From G036327475 sp036327475 (GTDB lineage: Bacteria > Pseudomonadota > Gammaproteobacteria > Enterobacterales > Enterobacteriaceae): a stretch of 64,000 nucleotides of DNA. Shown piece by piece: positions 27,925 to 37,477 of the stretch. The stretch covers positions 496,001 to 560,000 of the forward strand of contig NZ_CP132913.1 of assembly GCF_036327475.1 (NCBI RefSeq). The letters are read 5' to 3'. A program made the translations under genes and the position numbers. Under the pieces are notes generated by a model. The model saw only the letters and a program-made list of their open reading frames with translations. It was not told the origin of the DNA and made no database searches. How positions within the stretch are numbered: the first letter of the stretch is position 1; the number at the start of each line of letters is the position of its first letter.

Positions 27925-28625
27925 CTGGAAGCAGGAGATGGCCAGATGACGCACACAGTCGTGGCGATGCCAAATCATCCTGATCGGGATCGTCGTGATA
28001 TGGATCGCGCAAAGCCTGATATAGCCTCACCAGTTCTCGCGAATGCCCCGTTTCCGCGCCCATAATCGCCTGTTGATCCAGATAGTCGCGCAGCACAATG
28101 CGCTGGTTAACCGCTAGCATGCCCTGCCGCCGAGCGCGTCATCACGCATTTCAATCCGTCAGCCGCCGCCGGTAACTGGCAAACCAGTCATCAAACGCCG
28201 ATCAAATTTCGCCGTTAGGCCAAACTGAGCGCACGGAAGATTTGGCTATAATCGGCTCCTTAAATCGGCTCCTTACGGCCGTCAGTCGCAATAAATCCGT
28301 CAGTAGTACATATCCTGTTCGCCCGCCCACATTAACCCCAATTTGGCGCGTATCCGTTCGCTATATGCCGCCATCAGCGCTGGTTCGTAACCTGAAAACA
28401 CGGCCTGCAAATCCGCTATCGGCATCAGGCCAGCCATGGACTGCGCCAGACGATTGAGGTTCCATAGCGCCGCCGCCAGCTAGTTATCAAACGCACAGCG
28501 ACCCCAATAGTCGGAATGAAACCGTGGGACCATAGCCTACGTCAGGTCAAGCATCTGTATATTGTCGATATTCATCACGCTATGTGCAATTAAACAGACG
28601 CGCTCCTCGCTCGGTCAGTGCCTTG
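27925..28625 (-). pseudogene. selO: SelO protein AMPylase, C-terminal remnant
   Basis: YdiU/SelO is a pseudokinase-fold enzyme that AMPylates proteins. On the minus strand the order is VMNIDNIQML, FHSDYWGRCAFDN, ALWNLNRLAQSMAGL, YEPALMAAYSERIRAKLGLM, FDDWFASYRRRL, then VNQRIVLRDYLDQQAI and LVRLYQALRDPYHDD, all matching the C-terminal half of SelO. Frameshifts and stops intervene and the N-terminal half is deleted. Confidence 0.88.
28250..28275 (+). repeat. 13-bp perfect tandem duplication
   Basis: AATCGGCTCCTTA occurs twice head-to-tail inside the selO remnant. Confidence 0.9.
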
Positions 28626-29861
28626 GCCACAGCCAGATTTCACCGGTGCTTCAGCAACAGTAACCAGAGCAAGACAAGCCATAGGCGTAGCCCGAAGGTC
28701 GCAAGAGGCGGTCTTTTCCATCCCTCTCTGCCTTCCCGCTCATGCCGGCGCGCTACGCCACCGGCCCATAATGCTTCTGTCCTAAGTTATCTATTGAAGT
28801 ATAGCGCTGTAAGCGCGCTGGCGGGCCACACCACTGCCTCGCACAGGAGGCGAAACCAGTTAACGCGGCACTTTCGTGACGCCTACCGCCTTGCGGAAGA
28901 CAAAACCCGGGGCGATGCAGATCGGACCTCAATGATATTGGCAGGAATTTAGCAGGAATAACGTTAACGCCTGCTTAAGGAGCTGGCGGTTTCCGGTAGC
29001 GATCGCTACCGCCGAGATAGTTGGATTAGCGTGATGCCCCTGGCCGTGTGCCCGCCGTGATGGAGCGCGCCAGACAGCGACTAAGGCGGGTGCGCAGGCA
29101 CACGAGGATGGTGAATTGGCGGCGGAGGCAGCAGGTGATTGCGCCACGGCGGTAATGTCGTTACCCAAACCAACCATTCCAGTAGTAACCATGTCGATTC
29201 CAATAGCGGACACCAATCATATCCGTTCCAATAATGGCCGCGGCGCTCCCGATCGCCTAGGTGCAGCACCATTCTAGTGGTGACAATCTCACCTATGCTT
29301 TCCATTCATAAGAAGACCTTATCGCGGACGATAGACGATATAAGCGGCGTTTGTAGCAATGCCGCCCAGCGGCCACTATTAGACAGCGTCTGATTTACAA
29401 AGCGCTTACCGTTTTTGTCTAATCCTAACATGTGATTACCGCGCGTCCCTAACCGGGCGCATGGCCATCTCGGGGGAAAATATGCCGCCCGCCCGGCCGC
29501 CGGTGCGCGCAAAGCCATTGGGTACGGCCGTTTTCATTGGCAAGCGCGGCGCTGAACACGGGCAGGCCACAATTTTAGGTAGGGATGGAGAGAAAAGTTT
29601 ATTTGTGAGCCCTTCTGTGCTGGTGGATGTGCAGGACAACACTGCGATGGCGGCTAACGTTGTTCTACCATGGCTGGCTGGAGTCAGGCAGGGGTTATCG
29701 ACGTACAGCGACAGGCCAGTCAGCGGCGGGCCGCCTGCCGACCTGACCGTTGGCGAGCCCACAAAAGCAGAGTCGTCCAGAAGATCAGAACTCTATTAGC
29801 CGCTAGAAGCCAAAGCAGTGAAGCGAAAAGCTGATGCGTAAGCGCCCGCGTGGCATGCGCC
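28626..29861. other. Decayed region with two faint gene traces
   Basis: E. coli has btuD, btuE, btuC and nlpC here; I cannot recognise them. Minus strand 29081-29305 encodes MVLHLGDRERRGHYWNGYDW, similar to the start of small periplasmic DUF2502 (YpeC-like) proteins. Minus strand 29310-29760 encodes GNHMLGLDKNGKRFVNQ, which resembles the end of an FAD-binding segment in fumarate-reductase/ketosteroid-dehydrogenase type flavoproteins. Both are weak assignments. Confidence 0.35.
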
Positions 29862-30158
29862 TCACACTTTTGGTGAGGCATTCTCGACACGGCTTTTCAA
29901 TTTCTGCCCTGCGCGGAAAGTTACTACCCGACGGGCGGTGATAGGAATACCTTCGCCTGTTTTTGGGTTGCGTCCTGGCCGCTGATTTTTGTCGCGCAAA
30001 TCAAAATTACCAAAGCCTGATAATTTTACTTGTTCGCCATTTTCCAGCGCCCGGCGCACTTCCTCAAAAAACAGTTCCACTATTTCTTTGGCATCCCGTT
30101 TGCTTAGCCCGAGCTTTTCAAACAGGTATTCTGACATTTCAGCTTTAGTAAGCGTCAT
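29862..30158 (-). CDS. ihfA: Integration host factor subunit alpha
   Basis: DNA-bending nucleoid protein working as a heterodimer with IhfB. 98 residues, nearly identical to E. coli over the HU/IHF fold, with the intercalating proline in the beta-arm (NQRPGRNPKTGEGIP). It starts 4 bases after the pheT stop, so it is probably translated from the pheST transcript. Intact. Confidence 0.98.
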   Translation of the reverse strand: MTLTKAEMSEYLFEKLGLSKRDAKEIVELFFEEVRRALENGEQVKLSGFGNFDLRDKNQRPGRNPKTGEGIPITARRVVTFRAGQKLKSRVENASPKV

Positions 30159-30162
30159 AAGT

Positions 30163-32547
30163 TCAATCCCTCAAGGATGCTTGGAATCGCTGCTTCAGTG
30201 CCACCACGCATTTCGTAACGGTCGCGGCAATCTCCTCTTCTTCCAGTGTACGAGCGGTATCCTGTAAGATTAGGCTGATAGCCATACTCTTAAAACCTTC
30301 CGCTACGCCACTACCCCGGTACACGTCAAACAAGTTTACTCCAACTAACTGATTTGCACCAACTTTCTTACACTCCGCGATAATATCTGCTGCGGCGACA
30401 TCATCAGCCACCACTACGGCAATGTCGCGGCGGTTAGCGGGGAAGCGGGAAATGTTATTCGCTTCAGGCACTTTACGCTCGGCGACCTTCTCCCAGAGTA
30501 GTTCAAACACCAGCGTACGGCCATTTAAATTCAGTTTCGCCTCAAGCTCTGGATGAATAACACCAATAAATCCGATGCCTTCATTGTTAAGATAAATTGC
30601 AGCGCTCTGCCCTGGATGAAGCGCGGGATGCCGTTGTGCCCTGAACTCAATATTGTCTAATTTGCCAGTAAGCTCAAGTATTGCCTCAAGATCACCCTTG
30701 GCATCGTAAAAATCCACCGGCTGGCGTGCTTGATCCCAATGTTCATCAAAGCGCGGACCGGCAATAACCCCGGCCAGCATAAGATCCTGACGAATTCCAA
30801 GGTCAGCTGAGCTATCAGGAACAAAGCGCAATCCGCTTTCAAACAGGCGGATCCGTTGCTGCTGACGATTTTGATTATAGACCACCGCGCCAAGAAGGCC
30901 GGTCCATAACGATAAACGCATGGCGGACATATCCTGGGAAATCGGACTTGGCAGTACCAGCGCCGCCTGCTGCGGATGGAGCAGCGTCTGAGTTTTAGGG
31001 TCGACAAAGCTATAGGTGATGGCCTCTTGGTAACCGCGATCCACCAGCAGCATTTTCACGCGCGACAGCGGCAGCGTCGCCTCACGATGAAGCGGCATCA
31101 CTAGTTCGGCGCGCACCGGCACATTCGGAATGGCGTCGTAACCGTATACGCGCGCGACCTCTTCAATCAAATCTTCTTCGATAGCTATATCGAAACGCCA
31201 GCTCGGCGCCAGGACCTGCCAGCCATCTTCGGTGCGACTGACTTGACAGCCGAGACGGCTGAGGATATCACTCACGTCCTGATCCGAGATAACATGGCCA
31301 ATCAGCCGATCCAGCATTTTCCGGCGTAGGGTGATGGCGGCCGGTGGCGCCAGCGCGGTCGCGGAAGTCACATCGATAACCGGCCCAGGCTGACCTCCGC
31401 AGATGGCGACCAACAGCGCCGAGGCCCGCTCCATGGCGCGCGGCTGCAGCGCCGGATCCACGCCACGCTCATAGCGATGAGATGCATCGGTGTGCAACCC
31501 ATAACGGCGGGCGCGGCCGGTAATGGCCAGCGGTTGGAAAAAGGCACATTCCAGCACCACGTCGCGGGTCGTCAGGCTGATACCGGAGGCAGCGCCGCCA
31601 AAGATCCCAGCTATCGCCAGCGCTTTACCGTGGTCAGCAATCACTAACGTATCGGGCGAAAGCGTGACGTCACTGCCGTCTAGCAAGGTCAGCGCCTCAT
31701 CCTGCTCGGCATAACGCACCACAATTCCGCCCTCAATGCGATCACGGTCAAAGGCATGTATCGGCTGTCCTAGTTCCAGCAGTACGAAGTTGGTGATATC
31801 CACCACTGCGTCCACTGAGCGCAGGCCGCAGCGGCGCAATTTTTCTTTCATCCACAGCGGCGTGGAGGCGCTGACGTCGATATTTTTCACCACTCGGCCC
31901 AAATAGCGTGGACAGGCGTCGGCCGCGTCAACGCAAATCGGCAACGTATCGCCGATAACCGGCGCCACCGTCTTGATAACCGGCTGCACGAGCGGCATGC
32001 GATTACGCACAGCAACATCGCGGGCAATGCCGAGCAACCCGAGGCAATCAGCCCGGTTCGGCGTCACGCTGATGTCGATGGTATTGTCTTCAAGTTGAAG
32101 ATAGTCGCGAATATCCTGGCCGATAGGCGCATCGGCGGGCAGTTCGATAATGCCGTCATGGTCGCCGGCAATGCCCAATTCGGCAAAGGAGCACAGCATA
32201 CCTTCCGACGGCTCGCCGCGTAATTTAGCAGCTTTGATTTTGTCCCCCGCTAGCAGGGCGCCAATGGTAGCTACCGCGACCCGCAGACCGGCGCGACAGT
32301 TAGGGGCGCCGCAGACGATATTTATCCATCTCTCGCCACCAATATCGACCTTGGTGACGCGTAATTTATCGACATTAGGATGCAACCGGCACTCCACAAC
32401 CTGGCCAACTACCACGCCGGTAAAACGGCCGGCGACCGGCTCGACGCCGCTCACTTCCAGTCCGGACATGGTAATTTGCTCCACAAGCGCGGCGCTGTCG
32501 ATGGCCGGATCCACCCATTCACGCAGCCAAAGTTCACTGAATTTCAT
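30163..32547 (-). CDS. pheT: Phenylalanyl-tRNA synthetase beta subunit
   Basis: Forms the alpha2-beta2 enzyme that charges tRNA-Phe; beta contains the tRNA-binding and editing parts. 794 residues (E. coli 795), colinear, with the N-terminal EMAP-like tRNA-binding domain (VVVGQVVECRLHPNVDKLRV in two overlapping parts), B3/B4 editing core, B5 DNA-binding-like fold and C-terminal anticodon-binding FDX-ACB domain. 15 bases after pheS. No disruption over 2.4 kb. Confidence 0.97.
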   Translation of the reverse strand: MKFSELWLREWVDPAIDSAALVEQITMSGLEVSGVEPVAGRFTGVVVGQVVECRLHPNVDKLRVTKVDIGGERWINIVCGAPNCRAGLRVAVATIGALLAGDKIKAAKLRGEPSEGMLCSFAELGIAGDHDGIIELPADAPIGQDIRDYLQLEDNTIDISVTPNRADCLGLLGIARDVAVRNRMPLVQPVIKTVAPVIGDTLPICVDAADACPRYLGRVVKNIDVSASTPLWMKEKLRRCGLRSVDAVVDITNFVLLELGQPIHAFDRDRIEGGIVVRYAEQDEALTLLDGSDVTLSPDTLVIADHGKALAIAGIFGGAASGISLTTRDVVLECAFFQPLAITGRARRYGLHTDASHRYERGVDPALQPRAMERASALLVAICGGQPGPVIDVTSATALAPPAAITLRRKMLDRLIGHVISDQDVSDILSRLGCQVSRTEDGWQVLAPSWRFDIAIEEDLIEEVARVYGYDAIPNVPVRAELVMPLHREATLPLSRVKMLLVDRGYQEAITYSFVDPKTQTLLHPQQAALVLPSPISQDMSAMRLSLWTGLLGAVVYNQNRQQQRIRLFESGLRFVPDSSADLGIRQDLMLAGVIAGPRFDEHWDQARQPVDFYDAKGDLEAILELTGKLDNIEFRAQRHPALHPGQSAAIYLNNEGIGFIGVIHPELEAKLNLNGRTLVFELLWEKVAERKVPEANNISRFPANRRDIAVVVADDVAAADIIAECKKVGANQLVGVNLFDVYRGSGVAEGFKSMAISLILQDTARTLEEEEIAATVTKCVVALKQRFQASLRD

Positions 32548-32562
32548 GTGCTTATCCCGCCT

Positions 32563-33546
32563 TTATTTGAATTGTTTGAGGAAACGCAGATCGTTTTCGA
32601 AGAATGCGCGTAAATCCGTGATACCATAACGCAACATCGTCAACCGCTCCATGCCCATGCCGAAGGCGAAGCCGGAGTAAATTTCCGGATCAATATCGAC
32701 ATTGCGCAGCACATTCGGGTGGACCATGCCGCAGCCTAGCACTTCCAGCCAACGGCCATTTTTTTTCATGATATCCACCTCGGCGGAGGGTTCAGTAAAC
32801 GGAAAATAAGACGGGCGGAAGCGCACCTGCAAATCGTCTTCAAAGAAATTACGCAGGAAATCATGCAATGTGCCCTTCAGGTTGGTGAAACTGATATCGG
32901 TGTCGATAATCAGCCCCTCCATCTGATGAAACATCGGCGTGTGGGTCTGGTCGTAATCGTTACGGTACACCCGCCCAGATGCGATGATGCGGAGCGGTGG
33001 TTGCTGCGCTTTCATGGTACGGATCTGCACACCGGAGGTCTGGGTACGCAATAATCGGGTGGCGTCGAACCAGAACGTATCGTGATCGGCGCGCGCGGGA
33101 TGGTGCGCGGGAATATTCAAGGCGTCGAAATTATGGTAGTCATCTTCGATTTCGGGGCCGGTGGTCACCGAAAAACCCAGTTCACCGAAAAAATGCTCGA
33201 TGCGCGCGATGGTGCGCGAGACCGGATGCAGCCCGCCGTTTTCCATGCGCCGTCCCAGCAATGAAACGTCTATTGTCTCGGCCGACAGCCGTGTCTCCAG
33301 CGCCGACTGCTCCAGCGTGGTCTTGCGTTTGGCCAACGCCTGCTGCACGTCTTGCTTGGCCTGGTTTATGACTGCACCTGCTGCAGGCCGCGCGTCCGGT
33401 GCTAAATCCTGCAGCGCCGTCATTTGTTGAGTAAAATGCCCTTTTTTACCTAAATATTCGACGCGCACCAACTCTAATGTGGCCATATCCTGGGACTGTT
33501 CGATGGCGACTTTGGCCTGCATAACCAACTCTGCAAGATGTGGCAT
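32563..33546 (-). CDS. pheS: Phenylalanyl-tRNA synthetase alpha subunit
   Basis: Catalytic class II subunit. 327 residues as in E. coli. N-terminal coiled coil, motif 2 around ASGRVYRNDYDQTHTPMFHQ, and motif 3 GMGMERLTMLRYGI. Expression in E. coli is controlled by attenuation at the upstream pheM leader; here that leader is altered (see the leader feature). Intact. Confidence 0.97.
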   Translation of the reverse strand: MPHLAELVMQAKVAIEQSQDMATLELVRVEYLGKKGHFTQQMTALQDLAPDARPAAGAVINQAKQDVQQALAKRKTTLEQSALETRLSAETIDVSLLGRRMENGGLHPVSRTIARIEHFFGELGFSVTTGPEIEDDYHNFDALNIPAHHPARADHDTFWFDATRLLRTQTSGVQIRTMKAQQPPLRIIASGRVYRNDYDQTHTPMFHQMEGLIIDTDISFTNLKGTLHDFLRNFFEDDLQVRFRPSYFPFTEPSAEVDIMKKNGRWLEVLGCGMVHPNVLRNVDIDPEIYSGFAFGMGMERLTMLRYGITDLRAFFENDLRFLKQFK

Positions 33547-33644
33547 TGCTTTCCTCTCCTTCCTGCCGTAGATAGCTTAATCGTAAGAATGAGTGAGGCC
33601 GTCGTCTGGCCCTGCATCGCCATCGGCGGCCGTTGGCCAGCAAT

Positions 33645-33759
33645 AAAAAGCCTCCACTTCGGGAGGCTCTAGCGCTATATTTTCGTTTCTTGACTTACGC
33701 GCAAGCCTCCGGGAAACAGGCGCCAAAGTAAAAAAAGAAACGGGAAATGGCGGCTTCAT
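33645..33759 (-). promoter_or_regulatory. pheM: pheST attenuator with frameshifted pheM leader
   Basis: On the minus strand an ATG at 33759 is followed by DNA aligned with the E. coli pheM leader (Phe-rich FFFYF), but one base is missing right after ATGAA. The ATG frame therefore reads MKPPFPVSFFTLAPVS and does not stop until 33577, whereas the FFFYF frame has no start codon. The terminator hairpin is intact (AGCCTCC/GGAGGCT followed by a T tract, 33645-33668). The shifted leader frame covers the hairpin. Confidence 0.7.
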
Positions 33760-33814
33760 GCTTGCATTACCTTGTTAACGTGAAGATCTCTATTCTGCTA
33801 CTGTTTGTTCTGAG

Positions 33815-33842
33815 GAAAAGAGGGAGACTGGCTCCCTCTTTA
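33815..33842 (-). terminator. Terminator after rplT
   Basis: Perfect 10-bp stem AAAGAGGGAG/CTCCCTCTTT with a 5-base loop followed by a short T run on the minus strand. It ends the thrS-infC-rpmI-rplT transcript ahead of the pheS leader. Confidence 0.78.
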
Positions 33843-33849
33843 TCCCGGC

Positions 33850-34206
33850 TTATGCCAGGGCGCCTTTCGCTTTCTCGGTCAGAGCGGCAAAAGCCGCTTT
33901 ATCGAATACGGCGACATCCGCTAGGATTTTACGGTCGATCCCAATGGAGGCTTTTTTCAGGCCATTGATAAACTGGCTGTAAGAAATACCATTCTGACGG
34001 GCCGCGGCGTTGATACGGGCGATCCACAGTTGACGGAACTGACGTTTCTTTTGGCGACGGTCACGGTAAGTGTACTGACCCGCTTTGATAAGCGCCTGAA
34101 AGGCGACGCGGTAAACGCGTGAACGAGCACCGTAGTAACCTTTCGCCTGTTGCAAGATTTTTTTGTGACGTGCACGTGCCACCACGCCACGTTTTACGCG
34201 AGTCAT
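33850..34206 (-). CDS. rplT: 50S ribosomal protein L20
   Basis: Binds 23S rRNA early in 50S assembly; in E. coli also represses translation of its own operon. 118 residues from the ATG at 34206 (MTRVKRGVVARARHKK); E. coli starts MARVKRG. AGGGAGAAGG lies just upstream. An open extension to 34269 lacks homology. Intact. Confidence 0.98.
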   Translation of the reverse strand: MTRVKRGVVARARHKKILQQAKGYYGARSRVYRVAFQALIKAGQYTYRDRRQKKRQFRQLWIARINAAARQNGISYSQFINGLKKASIGIDRKILADVAVFDKAAFAALTEKAKGALA

Positions 34207-34250
34207 ATGCCTTCTCCCTAAAGTCTTATTCGAATCAGTTAAAATGACAC

Positions 34251-34448
34251 TTACGCGTACAGTAGACAACGCACGACCAAACCCAGATCCCCTCTGGAAA
34301 CCATGGATTTCGGTCGCAGGTGACGCTTACGCTTAGTGGATTTTTTGGTCAGAATATGACGCATATTAGCATGCTTGCGCTTGAAACCTCCCGAAGCTGT
34401 TTTCTTAAAGCGCTTTGCGGCACTGCGTACTGTCTTGATTTTGGGCAT
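34251..34448 (-). CDS. rpmI: 50S ribosomal protein L35
   Basis: Small basic ribosomal protein. 65 residues from the ATG at 34448 (MPKIKTVRSAAKRFKKT), the E. coli length. The LTKKSTKRKRHLRP block is conserved; the C-terminus is slightly divergent (VVRCLLYA). Lies between infC and rplT in the usual order. Confidence 0.97.
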   Translation of the reverse strand: MPKIKTVRSAAKRFKKTASGGFKRKHANMRHILTKKSTKRKRHLRPKSMVSRGDLGLVVRCLLYA

Positions 34449-34516
34449 GTGCTTGTCCCTCTCCGCATTGTTAATAGCATGAATCAGCAAGGCGAAGGGC
34501 GACACATAGCGAGGCC

Positions 34517-35059
34517 TTACTGTTTCTTCTTGGGTGCGAGCACCATGATCATCTGGCGGCCTTCAATTTTGGAGGGGAAAGATTCCACTATCGCCAGTTC
34601 ACTCAGATCGTCACGAACACGGTTAAGCATTTCTATGCCGATCTGCTGGTGCGCCATTTCACGTCCGCGGAACCGCAGGGTGATTTTAGCTTTATTACCG
34701 TTTTCCAGAAAGCGAACCAGGTTGCGTAGTTTTACCTGATAGTCGCCTTCATCGGTACCAGGCCGGAATTTAATTTCCTTAACCTGAATAACTTTCTGTT
34801 TCTTCTTCTGTTCTTTTGTGGATTTGCTCTTCTCATAAAGGAACCTGCCGTAATCCATAATGCGGCAAACCGGTGGCTCGGCATTTGGGCTGATTTCGAT
34901 TAAATCAACGCCTGCTTCCTCAGCCTTTTCAAGCGCTTCATTCAGACTGACAATACCAACCTGTTCGCCGTCGATATCCGTCAGACGAACCTCTACAGCG
35001 CGGATTTCCCGGTTGATGCGACTGGGACGCGCCGGTTGAACTCGTTTTCCGCCTTTAAT
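34517..35059 (-). CDS. infC: Translation initiation factor IF-3 (AUU start)
   Basis: Prevents premature 70S joining and proofreads start-codon pairing. 180 residues from an ATT at 35059-35057, preceded by GGAGGAATAA; the N-terminus reads (I)KGGKRVQPARPSRIN, as in E. coli (MKGGKRVQTARPNRIN). The rare AUU start is the known device for IF3 autoregulation. The ribosome-binding site lies within the last codons of thrS. An ATG at 34858 would give only the C-terminal two thirds. Confidence 0.96.
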   Translation of the reverse strand: MKGGKRVQPARPSRINREIRAVEVRLTDIDGEQVGIVSLNEALEKAEEAGVDLIEISPNAEPPVCRIMDYGRFLYEKSKSTKEQKKKQKVIQVKEIKFRPGTDEGDYQVKLRNLVRFLENGNKAKITLRFRGREMAHQQIGIEMLNRVRDDLSELAIVESFPSKIEGRQMIMVLAPKKKQ

Positions 35060-35062
35060 GCT

Positions 35063-36991
35063 TTATTCCTCCAGTTGATGAAGATTACGGCTGCGGATTT
35101 CGTGCTGCAGCCTTGCAATAACCTCGTTAACGTCGATGCTACCCAGTTCTTTACCGCGTCGTGTACGCACGGCGACCTTGCCTGCTTCCATCTCTTTATC
35201 CCCGCAGACCAGCATGTAAGGAACTCGACGTAAAGTATGTTCTCGGATTTTAAAGCCTATTTTTTCATTTCTCAAGTCTGCCTTTACCCGAATACCTGCC
35301 GCCGACAGTTTTTCCGTCAGTTTTACGACATATTCCGACTGATTATCGGTGATATTCATCATGACGACCTGTGTTGGGGCCAGCCAGGTCGGATAGAAAC
35401 CCGCATACTCTTCCGTTAGAATGCCAATAAACCGTTCCATTGATCCCAGAATAGCGCGGTGAATCATAATCGGCACCACCCGTTCGTTATTTTCCCCAAC
35501 ATAGGAAGCGTTCAAACGACCGGGTAGAGAAAAGTCCAACTGCACCGTACCACATTGCCAGGCTCGATCCAGGCAATCGAGAAGCGTAAATTCAATCTTA
35601 GGACCATAAAAGGCCCCCTCGCCTGCCTGACATTCAAAGGCAATACCATTTTCCGCAAGCACGGCGGACAAATCCTGCTCCGCCCGGTTCCAGACATCAT
35701 CGCTGCCGATACGCTTTTCCGGACGTGTGGACAGTTTGACCAGGATTTTCTCAAAACCAAACGCCGCGTACACATCATACACCATTTTGATGCAATTGTT
35801 TACTTCATCACGCACCTGGTCTTCGGTACAGAAGATATGGGCATCGTCTTGTGTAAAGCCGCGCACGCGCATCAGGCCGTGCAACGAACCTGAGGGCTCA
35901 TTGCGGTGGCAGCTACCGAATTCTGCCATACGCAGCGGCAGATCGCGGTAAGACTTCAGCCCTTGATTGAAAATCTGCACGTGCCCTGGGCAGTTCATCG
36001 GTTTAATGCAGTATTCCCGCTTTTCTGACGAGGTGGTAAACATATACTCGGAGTAATTGTCCCAGTGGCCGGTCTTTTCCCACAGCACGCGATCCATCAT
36101 GAATGGCCCTTTCACTTCCTGATACTGATAGGTTTTTAGCTTCATCCGTATAAAAGCTTCCAGCTCGCGGAAAAGGATCCAGCCATCGTTGTGCCAGAAC
36201 ACCATACCAGGCGCTTCTTCCTGCATATGATAAAGGTCAAGTTGCTTGCCGATCTTACGGTGATCGTGCTTCCCCACCTCCTCCAGATGCTGCAAATAGG
36301 TATTGAGCTGTTTTTTATCGCCCCAGGCGGTGCCGTAAATGCGCTGTAGCATTTTATTTTTGCTATCGCCGCGCCAGTAAGCCCCGGAGATTTTTTGTAG
36401 GGTGAAGTGGTGGCAAAAACGCATATTGGGCACGTGCGGACCGCGGCACATGTCAACATATTCTTCATGATGATACAGTCCGGGACGATCGTCGCGACTG
36501 ATATTTTCGTCGAGGATAGCCACTTTATAATCCTCGCCTCGCGCGACAAACGCATCGCGCGCCTGCTGCCAGCTAACTTTTTCCTTGATAACGTCGTAAT
36601 CTTTTTCTGCCAGTTCATGCATCCGCTTTTCCAATTGGTCGAGATCGTCCTGGGTCAGGGTATGATCGAGATCAACATCATAATAAAAGCCTTTATCGAT
36701 GACCGGACCGATAGCCATTTTGGTATTCGGCCACAATTGCTTGATGGCGTGCCCCAATAAATGCGCGCAGGAGTGGCGAATTATTTCCAGCCCAGCCTCA
36801 TCTTTGGCGGTAATGATGGCAAGCTGGGCATCGTGCTCAATGACGTCGACCGCATCCACCAGCTCACCGTTAACGCGGCCGGCAATGCAGGCTTTGGCCA
36901 AGCCGGGACCGATATCGCGCGCAACATCCAGGGGAGAAACGGGATGTGCAAACTGACGCTGACTACCATCAGGAAGAGTTATAACGGACAT
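35063..36991 (-). CDS. thrS: Threonyl-tRNA synthetase
   Basis: Class II synthetase with TGS, editing, catalytic and anticodon-binding domains. 642 residues from the ATG at 36991 (MSVITLPDGSQ), the E. coli length, with AAGGAAA upstream. Zinc and catalytic segments IKPMNCPGHV, RNEPSGSLHG and MIHRAILGSMERF are intact, as is the editing-domain HSCAHLLGHA. First gene of the thrS-infC-rpmI-rplT operon. E. coli thrS is autoregulated through a tRNA-like leader; I could not confirm that fold in 36992-37150. Confidence 0.97.
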   Translation of the reverse strand: MSVITLPDGSQRQFAHPVSPLDVARDIGPGLAKACIAGRVNGELVDAVDVIEHDAQLAIITAKDEAGLEIIRHSCAHLLGHAIKQLWPNTKMAIGPVIDKGFYYDVDLDHTLTQDDLDQLEKRMHELAEKDYDVIKEKVSWQQARDAFVARGEDYKVAILDENISRDDRPGLYHHEEYVDMCRGPHVPNMRFCHHFTLQKISGAYWRGDSKNKMLQRIYGTAWGDKKQLNTYLQHLEEVGKHDHRKIGKQLDLYHMQEEAPGMVFWHNDGWILFRELEAFIRMKLKTYQYQEVKGPFMMDRVLWEKTGHWDNYSEYMFTTSSEKREYCIKPMNCPGHVQIFNQGLKSYRDLPLRMAEFGSCHRNEPSGSLHGLMRVRGFTQDDAHIFCTEDQVRDEVNNCIKMVYDVYAAFGFEKILVKLSTRPEKRIGSDDVWNRAEQDLSAVLAENGIAFECQAGEGAFYGPKIEFTLLDCLDRAWQCGTVQLDFSLPGRLNASYVGENNERVVPIMIHRAILGSMERFIGILTEEYAGFYPTWLAPTQVVMMNITDNQSEYVVKLTEKLSAAGIRVKADLRNEKIGFKIREHTLRRVPYMLVCGDKEMEAGKVAVRTRRGKELGSIDVNEVIARLQHEIRSRNLHQLEE

Positions 36992-37477
36992 GCGGATTTC
37001 CTTAATTTCCAGTGGTGCATACGTACAACTACTTACAAACAGAACACATATTAAAGGGTTTAACATGCTATTTCGCTACACATTGCGAAATATGTACACG
37101 AGGAGGAACAGAAACCTCTTGACACTCCTGCATTCATTACATGTCAACCGGCAGGATTTTGCACCCTCACAGGAAAAATCCTTTTTAGCGCATTCGATGC
37201 GGGGATTCCCCTTTTTATCATCCTGTGCATCATCGCACCAGGGGAAGAATAACCAGCAGACGCGTGCGAAGATACAGAGCAGGAGATGTCTCCTACGTAG
37301 GATCGGCTTAGATCTCCCAGCGCGGTAGGACATTAACCTCTAAAGGCAAACTGCCCGCGCGTCGTCTAACATTAATGTCACCGCGTTGCCCAACCACGCC
37401 GGCGCAAACTCTGTCCGGGATGATAACCCACCGCTGATCCAAGTTCGCTTTGTATAAAGGAAATCGAAAACGGAACG
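36992..37477. other. thrS leader and non-coding gap
   Basis: 36992-37160 is the probable thrS promoter and 5' leader on the minus strand. 37160-37470 shows no gene that I recognise. Confidence 0.5.
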
